Positions 31,794-41,600 of a stretch of DNA of 64,000 nucleotides are shown here, in pieces. The notes below the pieces were generated by a model. That model saw only the letters and a program-made list of their open reading frames with translations. It did not search any database and had not been told where the DNA came from. The position numbers were made by a program, and so were the translations under genes. This DNA comes from Acidobacteriota bacterium. GTDB lineage: Bacteria; Acidobacteriota; Terriglobia; Bryobacterales; Bryobacteraceae. The first letter of the stretch is position 1; every line of letters starts with the position of its first letter. The DNA is taken from positions 28,791 to 92,790 of the forward strand of contig JACQZR010000039.1 in the NCBI GenBank assembly GCA_016213775.1. Reading direction: 5' to 3'.

Positions 31794-34433
31794 CTAGCGG
31801 GCTCGACGCTTCACTTCACCGAAGAAGTTGACCAGTACCACTACTTCGTTGTTGAACCGCTCGGCGATTCCATCCGCACCCGACAACACGGCTATGCGTT
31901 TGCTGCTGGGAGACAAAGTGTACGGGCGCGGATTGCTTCCGGTGGCCACTTTCGTTTGCGCCCATGCTTCGGGTTTGGAGAAGGCCACGCCGTTAGTAGT
32001 CATCTTCGTGTCCACCACCATCAGACGCGCGTCCAGGCTGAGGTAGAAGAGCCGGCCGTCGGCTGACCAGACAGGAGCTTCGCCGCCTGTGTTGGAGACC
32101 AAATGACTTCCTCCGCGCGGTGGAAAGGAGCGCACATACACCTCGCGCCGGCCGGATTCATCGGAAGCATAGGCAACCCACCGGGAATCAGGAGAGAACG
32201 ACGCGAAGATCTCGGCGTAGTTGGATGCTTGAAAAGCTTCCGGTTTTCCCAGTTTGGGTTGTTCCGGTGTCCCTTCCAGAGGCGCGCTCCACAGATCGTT
32301 GCCGGTGGAAGCGCCCTGCTGCGCGAAGATCAGGTTGCGTCCGTCGGGGCTGATGGCGTGCACAAAGACGCTGCTCTTACCCTCATACAGAAGTTGCGAT
32401 TCGCCTCCTCCGTCGGCGGGCAGCATGCGAATCATGTTCCGCATGCTGTAGATGATCCAGCGCGAATCGGGCGTCCACACAAAGACGTATTCGTTATCCC
32501 GCGTGAAAGTGAGGCGCTTCATCGCGGCGCGGTCCCAATCGTAGACCCATAGATCACGGTTAATCGGCGGCCCTTGCAGTATCGCCAGCCTTCTTCCGTC
32601 CGGAGAGAATTGCGGAAATACGTACTCTCCCGGTTTGGGCAACAACGGTTCGACTTTGCCGTTTCTGTCCAGCCACGTCACCGTGTTCAGAACGCCACGT
32701 TGAATCGGACTGTACACCATGGTGCCTTCTTCGGCAACGTCCATGTAGGCCATGCCGGCCTTGGAGTATGCGATATCTTCCAGGATCGGCAAAGGCGTGC
32801 TGCTGAACTGCAATCGGTCTGTGTCCAGTTTGGCGCAAAACAGTGTGCCGCCTTCCAGCCAGATCAAGTGGCCCGTAGGCAGATAGCGGCTGTCACTGCC
32901 GCGAGGGTGAAGGACCTTTCGTTTGCGGTCCGGAGTGAGCACTTCTATCGCGCCTTCCGTGTCTGTCTTTGCCGTGTAGGATGTGAAAGTCAGAGTGCCA
33001 CCGGGCAGTCGCTTGGGCCACCGGTGGCTCAATTCGCCGGGCTCCAGCTTCGTCAGTTGCTGGACTTTCCCGCCAGAGGCGGGGATTCGGGACAACCCGT
33101 CGAGACCGAAGCCGAACGTGATCTCTCCGTTTTCATCCCAGTAGCCGGAGCCTAGCGCGTCGTTACGGCCTTCGGCAAGGGTGACCGGTAGGCCGCCATC
33201 GAGCGATTGCTTTTTCAACTTGCCTCCGGCGAAGTAGCCGACCCACTCGCCATCGGGAGAGAAGAACGGATTGAACGCGTCCTCCGATCCCGCCAGCGGG
33301 CGCGATTCCGTCTGATCCAATCTTTTCAGATGCAGCCTTCTCACTCCACCTTCCTGTGCGAGAAACAGGATCTTTCCGCCATCACGGGACAGCACAAAGT
33401 TCACTCCATTGGTGTAGGGGATGTGTACCTGGGGGCCGAGATTCAGGTTGAGGCGGCGGAGGGGCGGTTCGCCCGGCCTGAGAGAGAATTGCTTCACTGC
33501 GAGCGTTGCGGCGATCAGAGCGAATGCGGCCGCCGCCGCCATCCACGGCCGGCGCTGCTCCTGCCGCTGAGGTTTCTGTTCAACGGTTGCGGGCGTTGCT
33601 TCGGCAAGCAACCACGCGTCCGCTATGTCCCGCAGCCTTTTCTTGCGGTCGCACTGCAAACAGCGCTTCAACAACTCGCGCAGGTGCGGTGGTGTGGAAG
33701 CGGGTAGCGCCTCCCAATCGAGACGCCCTTGCAGAGCGGCGGCCAACACGTCGGCCATCGTTTCTCCCGTGAAGGCACGTATGCCCGTAAGCATCTCGTA
33801 TAGGACAACGCCGAATGCCCAGATATCGGCCCGCTTGTCGATGTGCGTGCCGCGGATCTGCTCTGGCGACATGTAGCCGGCGGTGCCCAAAAGAACGCCC
33901 GATTGAGTGGACTGCATCTTGAGCGTCGGCGTATCGGACGGATCACCGGCCGAGGCTTCTTCCCAGACTGCCTTCGCCAACCCGAAGTCGAGAAGTTTCA
34001 CCGTTCCATCGGGAGTGATTTTGATGTTGGCCGGCTTCAGGTCGCGATGGACAACTCCGCTGTCGTGCGCGGCTTCCAGGCCGCAGGTGATCTGACGCGC
34101 CAGTGCGAGCACTTCATCGGCGGGGATTGGCCCCTGACGGATGCGTTCCCGTAACGTTACGCCATGCACGTGCTCCATGATGATGGCTCGCACGCCCTCG
34201 GCCTCTTCGATCCCATAAAGATGGGCGATGTTCGGATGGTTGAGTGAGGCTAGCGTTTTTGCTTCGCGCTCGAAGCGGGCCATCAAATCCCCGTCTCCTG
34301 CAAAACCGGGCGACAGGACTTTGAGCGCCACGTCGCGATCGAGTCTCATGTCGCGCGCTTTGTACACTTCCCCCATGCCGCCTTTGCCAAGCAGGCTATC
34401 CACGACGTAATGGCGAAAGGTAGTGCCGACCAA
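31794..34433 (-). CDS. Membrane Ser/Thr protein kinase with PD40 beta-propeller sensor
   Basis: 879 residues. Residues 1-265 are a bacterial Hanks-type kinase: GKGGMGEVYKARD (P-loop), VALKVLS (ATP Lys), HRDLKPANIKI (catalytic loop), LLDFGLA (DFG) and GTAGYMSPEQIRG. A basic/Gln stretch and one transmembrane helix (WMAAAAAFALIAATLAV, about 298-315) follow. The remaining 550 residues carry repeated PD40/WD40-like blades (FFSPDGEWVGYF, FSPDGRRLAIL, FSPDSRWVAYASDESG) in the periplasm. This architecture is very common in Acidobacteria. The start is TTG 34433, which places MVGTTFRHYVVDSLLG at the N-terminus; a GGGAG ribosome site lies about 10 bases upstream. Activation by ligand binding to the propeller is inferred; targets are unknown. 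Confidence 0.95.
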   Translation of the reverse strand: MVGTTFRHYVVDSLLGKGGMGEVYKARDMRLDRDVALKVLSPGFAGDGDLMARFEREAKTLASLNHPNIAHLYGIEEAEGVRAIIMEHVHGVTLRERIRQGPIPADEVLALARQITCGLEAAHDSGVVHRDLKPANIKITPDGTVKLLDFGLAKAVWEEASAGDPSDTPTLKMQSTQSGVLLGTAGYMSPEQIRGTHIDKRADIWAFGVVLYEMLTGIRAFTGETMADVLAAALQGRLDWEALPASTPPHLRELLKRCLQCDRKKRLRDIADAWLLAEATPATVEQKPQRQEQRRPWMAAAAAFALIAATLAVKQFSLRPGEPPLRRLNLNLGPQVHIPYTNGVNFVLSRDGGKILFLAQEGGVRRLHLKRLDQTESRPLAGSEDAFNPFFSPDGEWVGYFAGGKLKKQSLDGGLPVTLAEGRNDALGSGYWDENGEITFGFGLDGLSRIPASGGKVQQLTKLEPGELSHRWPKRLPGGTLTFTSYTAKTDTEGAIEVLTPDRKRKVLHPRGSDSRYLPTGHLIWLEGGTLFCAKLDTDRLQFSSTPLPILEDIAYSKAGMAYMDVAEEGTMVYSPIQRGVLNTVTWLDRNGKVEPLLPKPGEYVFPQFSPDGRRLAILQGPPINRDLWVYDWDRAAMKRLTFTRDNEYVFVWTPDSRWIIYSMRNMIRMLPADGGGESQLLYEGKSSVFVHAISPDGRNLIFAQQGASTGNDLWSAPLEGTPEQPKLGKPEAFQASNYAEIFASFSPDSRWVAYASDESGRREVYVRSFPPRGGSHLVSNTGGEAPVWSADGRLFYLSLDARLMVVDTKMTTNGVAFSKPEAWAQTKVATGSNPRPYTLSPSSKRIAVLSGADGIAERFNNEVVVLVNFFGEVKRRAR

Positions 34434-34489
34434 AAGGGCGAGTCTCCCAGGAGGCTATCTTAACGCAGACGCCCCCCGGGTACACGCCA

Positions 34490-35407
34490 TTACCGCATAC
34501 GCGACGCTTCCGTGCGCATCACCTGCGCGTTGTGCGAAGCATTCACCGAAAGCGGTCCGCCGAGCCGCGCGGCTTGATCGCTGAACTTGGCGCCTTCCAA
34601 CACCTGGGCCTTGTTCATCGTCATCTTGCCCAACTGGTAATTGGAGAGGCCGAGATAGTAGTAGGCGGATTCCATCATCACGCTGTTGCCAGCGATGAGA
34701 GGAAGCGCTCTCCGCAGATCCTGATCGGCTTCAATATACTGGTTGCGTTCGCCGACGATGACGCCGGAGATCCAGTATCCACGACCCAGGGCTGCACTCC
34801 TCTTCTTCTCCCAATCGGCGGGTTTGTAGCCTTCCGGGCAGGGATGCTTGCTCATAACGGCGGTCAGGCGGCGGGCGTAGTTCAGCGCCTGCGCGGTCTG
34901 TTTCCTGGTGAAGGTATGGTCCGCCATGATGAGTAGCAGATCTTCGTTTTCCGGGAAGTTGGCCACGGCTTTTTCCGCGATGGCTGGGATTTTGGCTCCC
35001 TGCCCGGCCTGGTGCAAGGAATACAGATAGCGCGTGTAGAGCGCATCCAGGTACTTGCTCTTTGGATTCTGGAGTTCGAGCATGCCCACCAGTTCTATGT
35101 GCGCAGCCTGTGGCGCCTGCGTCGCCGCGGCTGAAACAACGTATTCGGTGTACTGCTCCACCTCTTTGATCCACACCATCCGTTTGGCATGGTTAGATTT
35201 TTCCAGGCCCTCTTCTGTTGGGGCGGGTTCGGAGGCGAGTTGCTTCGCCATGGTGAACAACTTGGTGGCCTGCGCTTTCACCTGGGCGATGTCAGTTTGA
35301 GGGTTGAGCTTTTGAATGCTCTTGAATGCGGCATCGAGATCGTCGGCGGTCACTCCTGTGGTTCCGGCGCTCAAGACGGCCGCGAGAGAGAGTATTGCGA
35401 GATACAT
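34490..35407 (-). CDS. Exported TPR-like helical protein, function unknown
   Basis: 305 residues with a signal peptide (YLAILSLAAVLSAGTTGVTA). The rest is alpha-helical with degenerate tetratricopeptide repeats: NFPENEDLLLIMADHTF, AQALNYARRLTAVM, ESAYYYLGLSNYQLGKM. A periplasmic scaffold role is likely, but no partner is evident. ATG 35407 has GAGGAAA 8-14 bases upstream. The 120-base leader from the predicted promoter at 35534-35562 contains GC-rich inverted sequences. It lies 56 bases upstream of the kinase gene on the same strand. Confidence 0.75.
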   Translation of the reverse strand: MYLAILSLAAVLSAGTTGVTADDLDAAFKSIQKLNPQTDIAQVKAQATKLFTMAKQLASEPAPTEEGLEKSNHAKRMVWIKEVEQYTEYVVSAAATQAPQAAHIELVGMLELQNPKSKYLDALYTRYLYSLHQAGQGAKIPAIAEKAVANFPENEDLLLIMADHTFTRKQTAQALNYARRLTAVMSKHPCPEGYKPADWEKKRSAALGRGYWISGVIVGERNQYIEADQDLRRALPLIAGNSVMMESAYYYLGLSNYQLGKMTMNKAQVLEGAKFSDQAARLGGPLSVNASHNAQVMRTEASRMR

Positions 35408-35711
35408 GGGGGTTTCCTCTCTGCAATCGGCACCAGGGGAGCGCGCAATGGCGGAGGAAGTCGTCGGAAAGCGAACCCGGCGGCAGCCGCCACCGAACGC
35501 CGCTGGCGCCCAGCGGCATAAAATACCGTCCCCATTATAGGCCCGCTGGGTGTTGGTGGAAAGCCCTATCTTGTGGGCCATTGGTGAGCACATCCTGGCG
35601 TACTTTCCTCATCCCCGGAAAGGGTGTGTCCGGATGGAGGACGGAGCTTGGTTCCCCTATGTAAGGTACCGAGAGGTTGTTTCGATTGTGAGAAACGGTC
35701 CGTCGCTCGTC
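35408..35711. other. 304-base intergenic region
   Basis: No credible gene. It holds the promoter of the TPR-like gene, a GC-rich self-complementary stretch around 35480-35518 in its leader, and a small stem CTTTCC/GGAAAG (35603-35608 with 35617-35622) that could end transcription from the upstream gene on the minus strand. Confidence 0.5.
35534..35562 (-). promoter_or_regulatory. Promoter for the TPR-like gene
   Basis: On the minus strand TTTCCA (35562-35557), 17-base spacer and a perfect TATAAT (35539-35534). Transcription would begin near 35527, leaving a leader of about 120 bases. Confidence 0.5.
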
Positions 35712-36971
35712 CTATTGCTCCGGCGCCACAATCTTCCACTTCATTCTGAATCCTTTGGGGATGGTTCCGCGCCGCCCGTCCCACACCAGATAGCCCTGGC
35801 CGCGCTGGACCTTGCGCACGAGAATATCCATGCGTGCGCCGCGGCGTTTGGAGAAGGAAGGCTCCATGCGTTTGGACTGGCGCATCAAGCCGGCGGAGGG
35901 CCCTGCATCTTCCATGGTGGCGGCAATGGGAAGCGTCTGGCCGTGGATTTCCAGTGTCTGCAATTCGAGCCCGACTTCGTACGTCGCGAATGGACTCGAC
36001 TCCTTCTCCAGATGCACCACCTCGCCGCTGACCAGGCTGCCTTGCGGCGCAACGACGCGGTCTCCCTGTTTCAGGTCCCGGGCGAGGCGTGCCACCACCG
36101 GTTGCCCAACGGTGAGCGAGTTGAGAGCCAGTTGTTCCTGCAGCGCGACGTCCAGGACCATGCCCGGCTGGAGGTGCTCTTGGATGGCCGTCACCGGTCG
36201 GGGCTCCGGAGTGGCAGCCTCGCCTTCGAAACGGATGCTCGATTGCGTCTGATAGCGTCGGCATCCATTCACTTTGCTGAAGCTGCGGTTTTCAATGCCG
36301 TCGGCGGTGACAACTAACGTCTCGACGGAAACCGGCAGCAGCAGCGGAGACTCCGCAAGACTGACCCTCCCATAGACGAGCGTTGTCGCGGCCTCGGAAA
36401 AGCCCAGCACTTCAGGGATATCGAATGCCTGCATCTCCACCCGCAACAAGTCCTTGGTGTCCGGATGAATCCAGAAGGTGCCTTGAAACGCAACCGCCAC
36501 TTCCTTGCTGCCGCTGCGGAGTTGGTAGTTGCTATCTTTCGCCGCGACTTCGAAATCGTACTCGTGCGCCTTTCCACCGTCCCGATCGTTGAGTCCCTTA
36601 TACAGGTAACGCGCCGCCTGCGTATCGAAGACCTGGCGGACGAGCAGGCCGAACTTTCCCGTGCTGACCACGCCGCTGCGGACGACGTCGGCCAGCGGCT
36701 GGTCGTAGAACTGGTTGGCGCCCACGCGGCCATACCGTTCCTGGCCGCCGATAAGAGCGACTTCGAACCGGAGCGTGTCCACCTTGCGCCACTGCTCCTC
36801 GGGCGCGGAGCGTGTGAAGCGGTCGATCGTCTGGGTACAGACATACTCGGGCAGCCGGCTGTTCTCACGCTTCAGGTGTTGGTGGAAACTCTCGAAGAAT
36901 CCCTCGGGTTCCTGCTGGCCCCAGGCAACAGCGGCGAGCGGAAGCAGCCTCAAAGCAGCCAAGCTCCTCAT
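35712..36971 (-). CDS. Exported protein of unknown function, two domains
   Basis: 419 residues with signal peptide (RSLAALRLLPLAAVAWG). Residues 20-240 are a beta-rich domain seen in several Acidobacteria exported proteins (YVCTQTIDRFTRS, TKDLLRVEMQAFDIPE). Residues 280-415 contain QPVVARLARDLKQGDRVVAP and GSLVSGEVVHLEKE, reminiscent of the TrbI/VirB10-like or conjugal-type beta domain that makes an extracytoplasmic coat, but the match is too weak to name. ATG 36971 lies 7 bases after a perfect TATAAT, so the mRNA is probably leaderless; the longer GTG start would need translation through the promoter. Confidence 0.72.
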   Translation of the reverse strand: MRSLAALRLLPLAAVAWGQQEPEGFFESFHQHLKRENSRLPEYVCTQTIDRFTRSAPEEQWRKVDTLRFEVALIGGQERYGRVGANQFYDQPLADVVRSGVVSTGKFGLLVRQVFDTQAARYLYKGLNDRDGGKAHEYDFEVAAKDSNYQLRSGSKEVAVAFQGTFWIHPDTKDLLRVEMQAFDIPEVLGFSEAATTLVYGRVSLAESPLLLPVSVETLVVTADGIENRSFSKVNGCRRYQTQSSIRFEGEAATPEPRPVTAIQEHLQPGMVLDVALQEQLALNSLTVGQPVVARLARDLKQGDRVVAPQGSLVSGEVVHLEKESSPFATYEVGLELQTLEIHGQTLPIAATMEDAGPSAGLMRQSKRMEPSFSKRRGARMDILVRKVQRGQGYLVWDGRRGTIPKGFRMKWKIVAPEQ

Positions 36972-37406
36972 GGGGGGTATTATATGCCTCGCGAGTGAGG
37001 GTCGCACGGCGTGTGTCTCCCGTTCTCGGCAATTCAGACAGACGGATACGCTTCACGACGGATTGGGGCGAAGAAGAGCGTCTGGCGAGGGTATCGCGAA
37101 TGCTACGGTGGAAGCCCGGAGCCAACGAGTATGAAGTCGTTCGACTGAAGTACGGTGGAAATGGTGAGGCTAGTGAGGGGCGGATGTACAGAGACTGCAT
37201 CGAGCCGCCGATGCGCGCGATCGACTCGGGTGGTCGTTTCGCTTGCTCAGGGGATGAGGTGGCCCTCAACCGTCATCGTCGCCTTGCCAAGCCGCTCCTG
37301 AATTGACCGAGTCATCTTCTCTTGGCGCGCCGTTTGGGCCAAAGTGCAGTCGCAGGTCATGTTCACAAAGGACTGGCCAGGCGGCTTCGATTGCCGCGTT
37401 TCTTCC
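36972..37406. other. 435-base region without a supported gene
   Basis: Lies between the exported two-domain protein and the PIN toxin gene. It holds the -10 box at 36979-36984. Short open frames exist on both strands (103 codons at 36995-37306 plus, 89 codons at 37247-37516 minus) but none has a family signature, a ribosome site and non-overlapping placement. It could be a decayed gene. Confidence 0.45.
36979..36984 (-). promoter_or_regulatory. TATAAT -10 box 7 bases before ATG
   Basis: Perfect TATAAT on the minus strand inside AGGCATATAAT, followed by ACCCCCC and ATG 36971. The same AGGCATATAAT occurs before TonB receptor 2. Confidence 0.6.
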
Positions 37407-37820
37407 TCACCGCTTTGGCGGAGCGACAAACTCGATGACTTGGCGGTCGTTGCGCCGGTAGACACTGAAGTCCGTACGGTCAAGGGTAAATACACGAGAG
37501 TTGGAGTGCATCTCACTCATCACGACGATTGCCGCGTCGGCCAGATCCATTCGCTCGTAGCGTGCCATCAAGGTGCGCATGCGCGGCCAGTGCGCTGACA
37601 TGTCGAACTCCAGTCGAATCGCGCCGCGTTCCAGCATTTGGAACAAAGGGTCTACCATCACGCCGTCTTCGCGCAGAAAATAGGCCGCCTCAGTGAGAAT
37701 GGGCTCACAGGTGAGCAACGGGGGCCGCACCTGCTTCATGATGCCGACGGCCCAGGCGTGATGCGGGTCGTGGCGATTCAGATAGGCGATGAGGGGACCA
37801 GCATCGCAAATCGTAATCAC
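37407..37820 (-). CDS. PIN-domain toxin (VapC-like)
   Basis: 137 residues, an RNase of the PIN family. Acidic residues D6 (ICDAGPLIAYL), E44 (LTEAAYFL), D92/D95 (MDLADAAIV) and D114 (FTLDRTDF) are placed as in VapC. It follows a ribbon-helix-helix antitoxin gene with a 4-base ATGA overlap, the usual toxin-after-antitoxin order. It should cleave tRNA or rRNA when not bound by the antitoxin. Confidence 0.92.
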   Translation of the reverse strand: MITICDAGPLIAYLNRHDPHHAWAVGIMKQVRPPLLTCEPILTEAAYFLREDGVMVDPLFQMLERGAIRLEFDMSAHWPRMRTLMARYERMDLADAAIVVMSEMHSNSRVFTLDRTDFSVYRRNDRQVIEFVAPPKR

Positions 37821-38047
37821 GTTCGTCTGAACCTGCGCCGATTGTTGGTCGCTGGGCGCCTGCCACCCGCCAGGCTGCCGGCAAGATCGGAGGTAAGCGC
37901 AAAAAACGAACTCTCCGCGGAGTCCGGCGGGGTTTCCACGCGCTCCCGTACGAGTGCGGTGACGGTACGGCCAGTCTGGCGAGCTTGTTCCTTGAGTTGC
38001 TGGAGCGTTCGTTCCGGAAGCTTGATGGTGATTCCCTTCATGCCCAT
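37817..38047 (-). CDS. Ribbon-helix-helix antitoxin (VapB-like)
   Basis: 76 residues. The N-terminal KGITIKLPERTLQQLKEQAR is a ribbon-helix-helix DNA-binding fold; the C-terminal tail (SAESSFFALTSDLAG) is the likely toxin-binding part. Two in-frame starts, 38047 and 38041, differ by two residues; neither has a good ribosome site. It overlaps the PIN toxin gene by 4 bases and should repress the pair. Confidence 0.88.
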   Translation of the reverse strand: MGMKGITIKLPERTLQQLKEQARQTGRTVTALVRERVETPPDSAESSFFALTSDLAGSLAGGRRPATNNRRRFRRT

Positions 38048-38109
38048 GCGGAAAGGGTAACCCAATCCTGACAGATTCGCAATCCCAGACTTTGAAGGGG
38101 TCGGAGGGA

Positions 38110-38433
38110 CTAGGCTCGGAAGAATGCGATTTCGCCCATCTTAAGAGCGCCTAGGCTAGCCAGTACCGCGGGGATCAATGGCAGCAGATCATCAATGCCG
38201 CTTGTGCGCGCAACCAGGACGACCACGGCGATAGCGCGTCCTCCAATGTTCTGTTGATATCCGATGTTCCGATCGACTGTTATCAGCAATTGAAATCCCG
38301 CGGCTACTGCCGCGTCCAGCAACTTACCATTCTTCAGGCCGTTGAATCCGGCATAGCCGCAAGTGACACACTCATGCTCGGAAAACGCGTGGCGCAGGTC
38401 TTGATCCACACACTCGTCAATCAGGATCTTCAT
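38110..38433 (-). CDS. DUF5615 PIN-like toxin
   Basis: 107 residues: MKILIDECVDQDLRHAF carries the first acidic site, LLITVDRNIGYQQN the second. This family of PIN-like nucleases is paired with DUF433 proteins. The ATG overlaps the TAA of the DUF433 gene (TAATG), so the two are coupled. Confidence 0.9.
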   Translation of the reverse strand: MKILIDECVDQDLRHAFSEHECVTCGYAGFNGLKNGKLLDAAVAAGFQLLITVDRNIGYQQNIGGRAIAVVVLVARTSGIDDLLPLIPAVLASLGALKMGEIAFFRA

Positions 38434-38639
38434 TACCGCGCCGAGAGCAAAGAGTGCTTCGCTTCTTCAATGGCTTGAATTGCCATTTCACGGCTCACCG
38501 TAGGGAAACCGGCAAGAAATCCCTCCAAGCCCCGGTTGCATTCCAGATACTCGAACAGCGTGCGGACAAGTACGCGCGTTCCGCGGAACACAGGTTCCCC
38601 CGACATCGTCTCAGGGTCACGGACAACAACCGATTCCAT
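38433..38639 (-). CDS. DUF433 antitoxin
   Basis: 68 residues: VVVRDPETMSGEPVFRGTRV is the DUF433 hallmark, followed by a helix-turn-helix-like segment (LEGFLAGFPTVSREMAIQAI). Works as the antitoxin and probable repressor of the DUF5615 pair. ATG 38639 is preferred over the upstream frame because it directly precedes the conserved strand. Confidence 0.88.
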   Translation of the reverse strand: MESVVVRDPETMSGEPVFRGTRVLVRTLFEYLECNRGLEGFLAGFPTVSREMAIQAIEEAKHSLLSAR

Positions 38640-38660
38640 ACCACCAGTGTCGCGCACTTC

Positions 38661-41600
38661 TCAGAAGTAGAACTTCACAGCCAACTGAATGAACCGCGGC
38701 GTATAGCCCGACCGGCCCGTCGAAATATCCAAAAAGCCCCAGCGATCCGATGTGTACGATTGGCGCATGCGATACAGCTTCAACCCGCTCAGCGTGGTGA
38801 GATCGAATGAGTTGACGTTGGCGGAGAAGAACCCTTGCGGCAGCGGTACACGGAAGAAGTCGCGCGGTAACACCTGCGTGCCCGGTACGCGCGCGCCTGT
38901 GATCATTTGATTGATCTGCGCCAGCAGCGCGGCTCCTTGCGTGGTGCCGCGCGCCGGACGCCCCGGAGTGAACGCCGCCCAGGCGTCGTACTCGGCGTTT
39001 GAGATGGCGGCTTCGTTTGGCAGCGTGAAGATCTCCCCCGAATCTTCCAATCGTCCGGTGCGAAAGATAGGATGGTTGAACGCGTTGATCGCATCCACGC
39101 GGAACTGCAGGCGCCGTTTGCCGTCTTTTCCCAGTTGGAAATTCTTCTGCACGGACATGTCGAAGAACTGCTGGGCGGGGCTGCGAGCGCCATCGAGGGT
39201 TCGCGACGCGTTGCCGAGCGTTCCCTTGGCGGGGCGCATGAAGGCCGCGGGGTTGAAGTATGGCTCGCATCCCGCTCCGATCGGACAGGCACGTGTGTAG
39301 TTCGGGTTGAGCAGGGGCACGCCGGGGACAAGGTCGGGCCGGATGCCGCGCACGTTGCCGGACACACCGAGACGGTTGTCGTCGCGCAGAACCACCACCA
39401 TCGGCAGCCCGCCCTGCGCGCGGCCGATCCCGCTGAGCGACCAGCCGGCGACAATCTGATTCAACCATCCCGGCGCGTTGCCGGCCAACTTATGCCCGCG
39501 CCCGAAGGGAAGGTCGTAGAGCGCCGAGAAACTGGTGGCGTGGCGGATGTCAAAGAGTGAGACCGAACGGTCCAGATAACGGGGCGCGCCGAAGTTCACG
39601 TGACCGGGCGAGCGCACGTTGAGGTTCACAAACCGCACGTCTCCCGCGTCCGAGGCATCATCCAGACTCTTGGCGTAGGTGTAATTGAAGACGTACGAAA
39701 ATCCTCTATTATGCTGGCGGCGTACGCTTACCACGCCGGCGTGACGGATACTGTTGGCCGACGAGTCATATGCGACGGTGAGTCCTTCAAAGCCGAGATA
39801 TTTGGTGCCGATGTAGCCCTGCGCCAAGCTGATGATCCCCTGTCCGCTGGCATTGCGACGCTGTAACGGATCCTGCACCACGTTGAGCGGATTGATCCCC
39901 GCGCCCAGGTAGGCCTCGGTCAATTCAAACGGAACCGGATTGATGTTGATCGGTGGCAGGAACAAATGCGTGCCCTTGTTGCCCGCGTAAGACAGCTCCA
40001 GAATCGTGCGCTGCGGGAGTTCGTAGGCGATGGTCGCGCTCCAGCTCTGCACATAGGGCACGCGCGCGTTTGGAGACACCGCCGTGGCCGCGATGTTGAC
40101 GCTGTTCAGGTACACCAGGCCATCGGCCGGGATGTTGAGAAACTGCTCCGGAGTCACCGGTGTCAGCACCGGCTTGTTGCAGCATAACCTGCCGGCAATA
40201 TTGGTGCCCGGCGATTCAATGCGTGTATCGAAGGTTCCGAAGGCCGTAGTTCCGGCTGCGAAATCGGGAGACGGATTGCGGTTGAACCCGGTGAGCGGAG
40301 CGTGCGACATGCCCCATCCACCGCGGAACACCATCTTCCTGCCGAAGAATCGCGGCACGTAGGCGAAGCCCAGCCGCGGCTCGAAGTTGGTGGTCTCCAC
40401 GGGGAATAGATAGCGCGACCGGCCGCCACGCCCTGAGTATCCAAACGGAATCACCAGCCCGCTGGTGATGACGCGCCCGTCCGGCAGTACGCATTGCGTG
40501 CAAGGCTGAGGAATGGGGAACTCCTTGGACAACTGCGGAAGGAACGCGCCTTGGCGGTTGTACTTCTCCGTTCGCGGAAGTTGCAGCGCGTAGCGGATCC
40601 CGATGTTTAGCGTGAGGTTGGGCCGGACTTTCCAATCGTTCTGAATGTATCCCGCCGCGGAATTCCATTGGTAGTAATAGGGAATGAACACCTCGCGCAG
40701 GGTGGTCTGATTGTAGGCGCCCAGCAGGAATTGCGCGAACTCGACACCGCCCGTTCCGTTCGCCTGACCGTTGGAATTCGACAGTGTCCGATTGCGGTTG
40801 AACTCATAGCGTCCGCCCGAGGCCCCGTACATCGGGATCGTTTTCAGACGTTGCTGCGACAGGTCGAAACCGAACTTCCATGTCGCCCGCCCGCGTACAT
40901 ACGAGAGGTTGTCCGCGATGCCGTAGCTGTGCTCGGCGTTCTCGTTCTGCTGCGACAGGCTGTACCCGATCGACAACGTTCCGGTGAGGAATTCGGGCAG
41001 GCCGCCGGTGGTGAGTGACGGAAGTCCCAGTTCTTTGGAGAGATTGCGGCCGTTGTTGGCGTCGAACATCGGCGGGAAATTGCGCGTGAAGCGGCCGAAG
41101 GTGTAGTTCAACCGGAGCTCATTGAATACGCGAGAGGAGAAGGTATGGGTATCCGTCAAAAGCACCTGGCGCGACCACGAATAGTCCGTGCCTCCGGAAT
41201 TCACTTCATCGCGTCCCACCTGGAAATCGCCGCGCCCGCGGTCGCCCCGGATCGGAACGTGCGTGTACCGGCCGGTGATGCGGTTGGCGCTGGTGATTTG
41301 ATGGTCCAGGCGCGTTGTCATGCGCTTGTCGAGGTTCTTCACAAAGCTCGTGGAAGCGTAGTTGCGGAGGTTGCCATCGGAGAGGAAGTAATCGCCGGCT
41401 TTCGGAAGGTACTTCAGCAGGCTCAGGCTCACGGAGTCGAGCATGTTCTGCGGAATCACATTGCCGGGGAACAGCGGATAAGTTTCGCCGGCGGCGAGCG
41501 TGATGCGCTGGAAGCGGTTGCCCGGCAGCACATTCCACTGGTTGTACAAAGTCGCGTCGCCGATCTGATTGGCGAGTCCGAAACGTTGCGCGACCTCCTG

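Noticed and set aside
36995..37306. 103-codon plus-strand frame
   Set aside because: No family, no ribosome site, and overlaps the promoter of the minus-strand gene; kept only as an unexplained gap.
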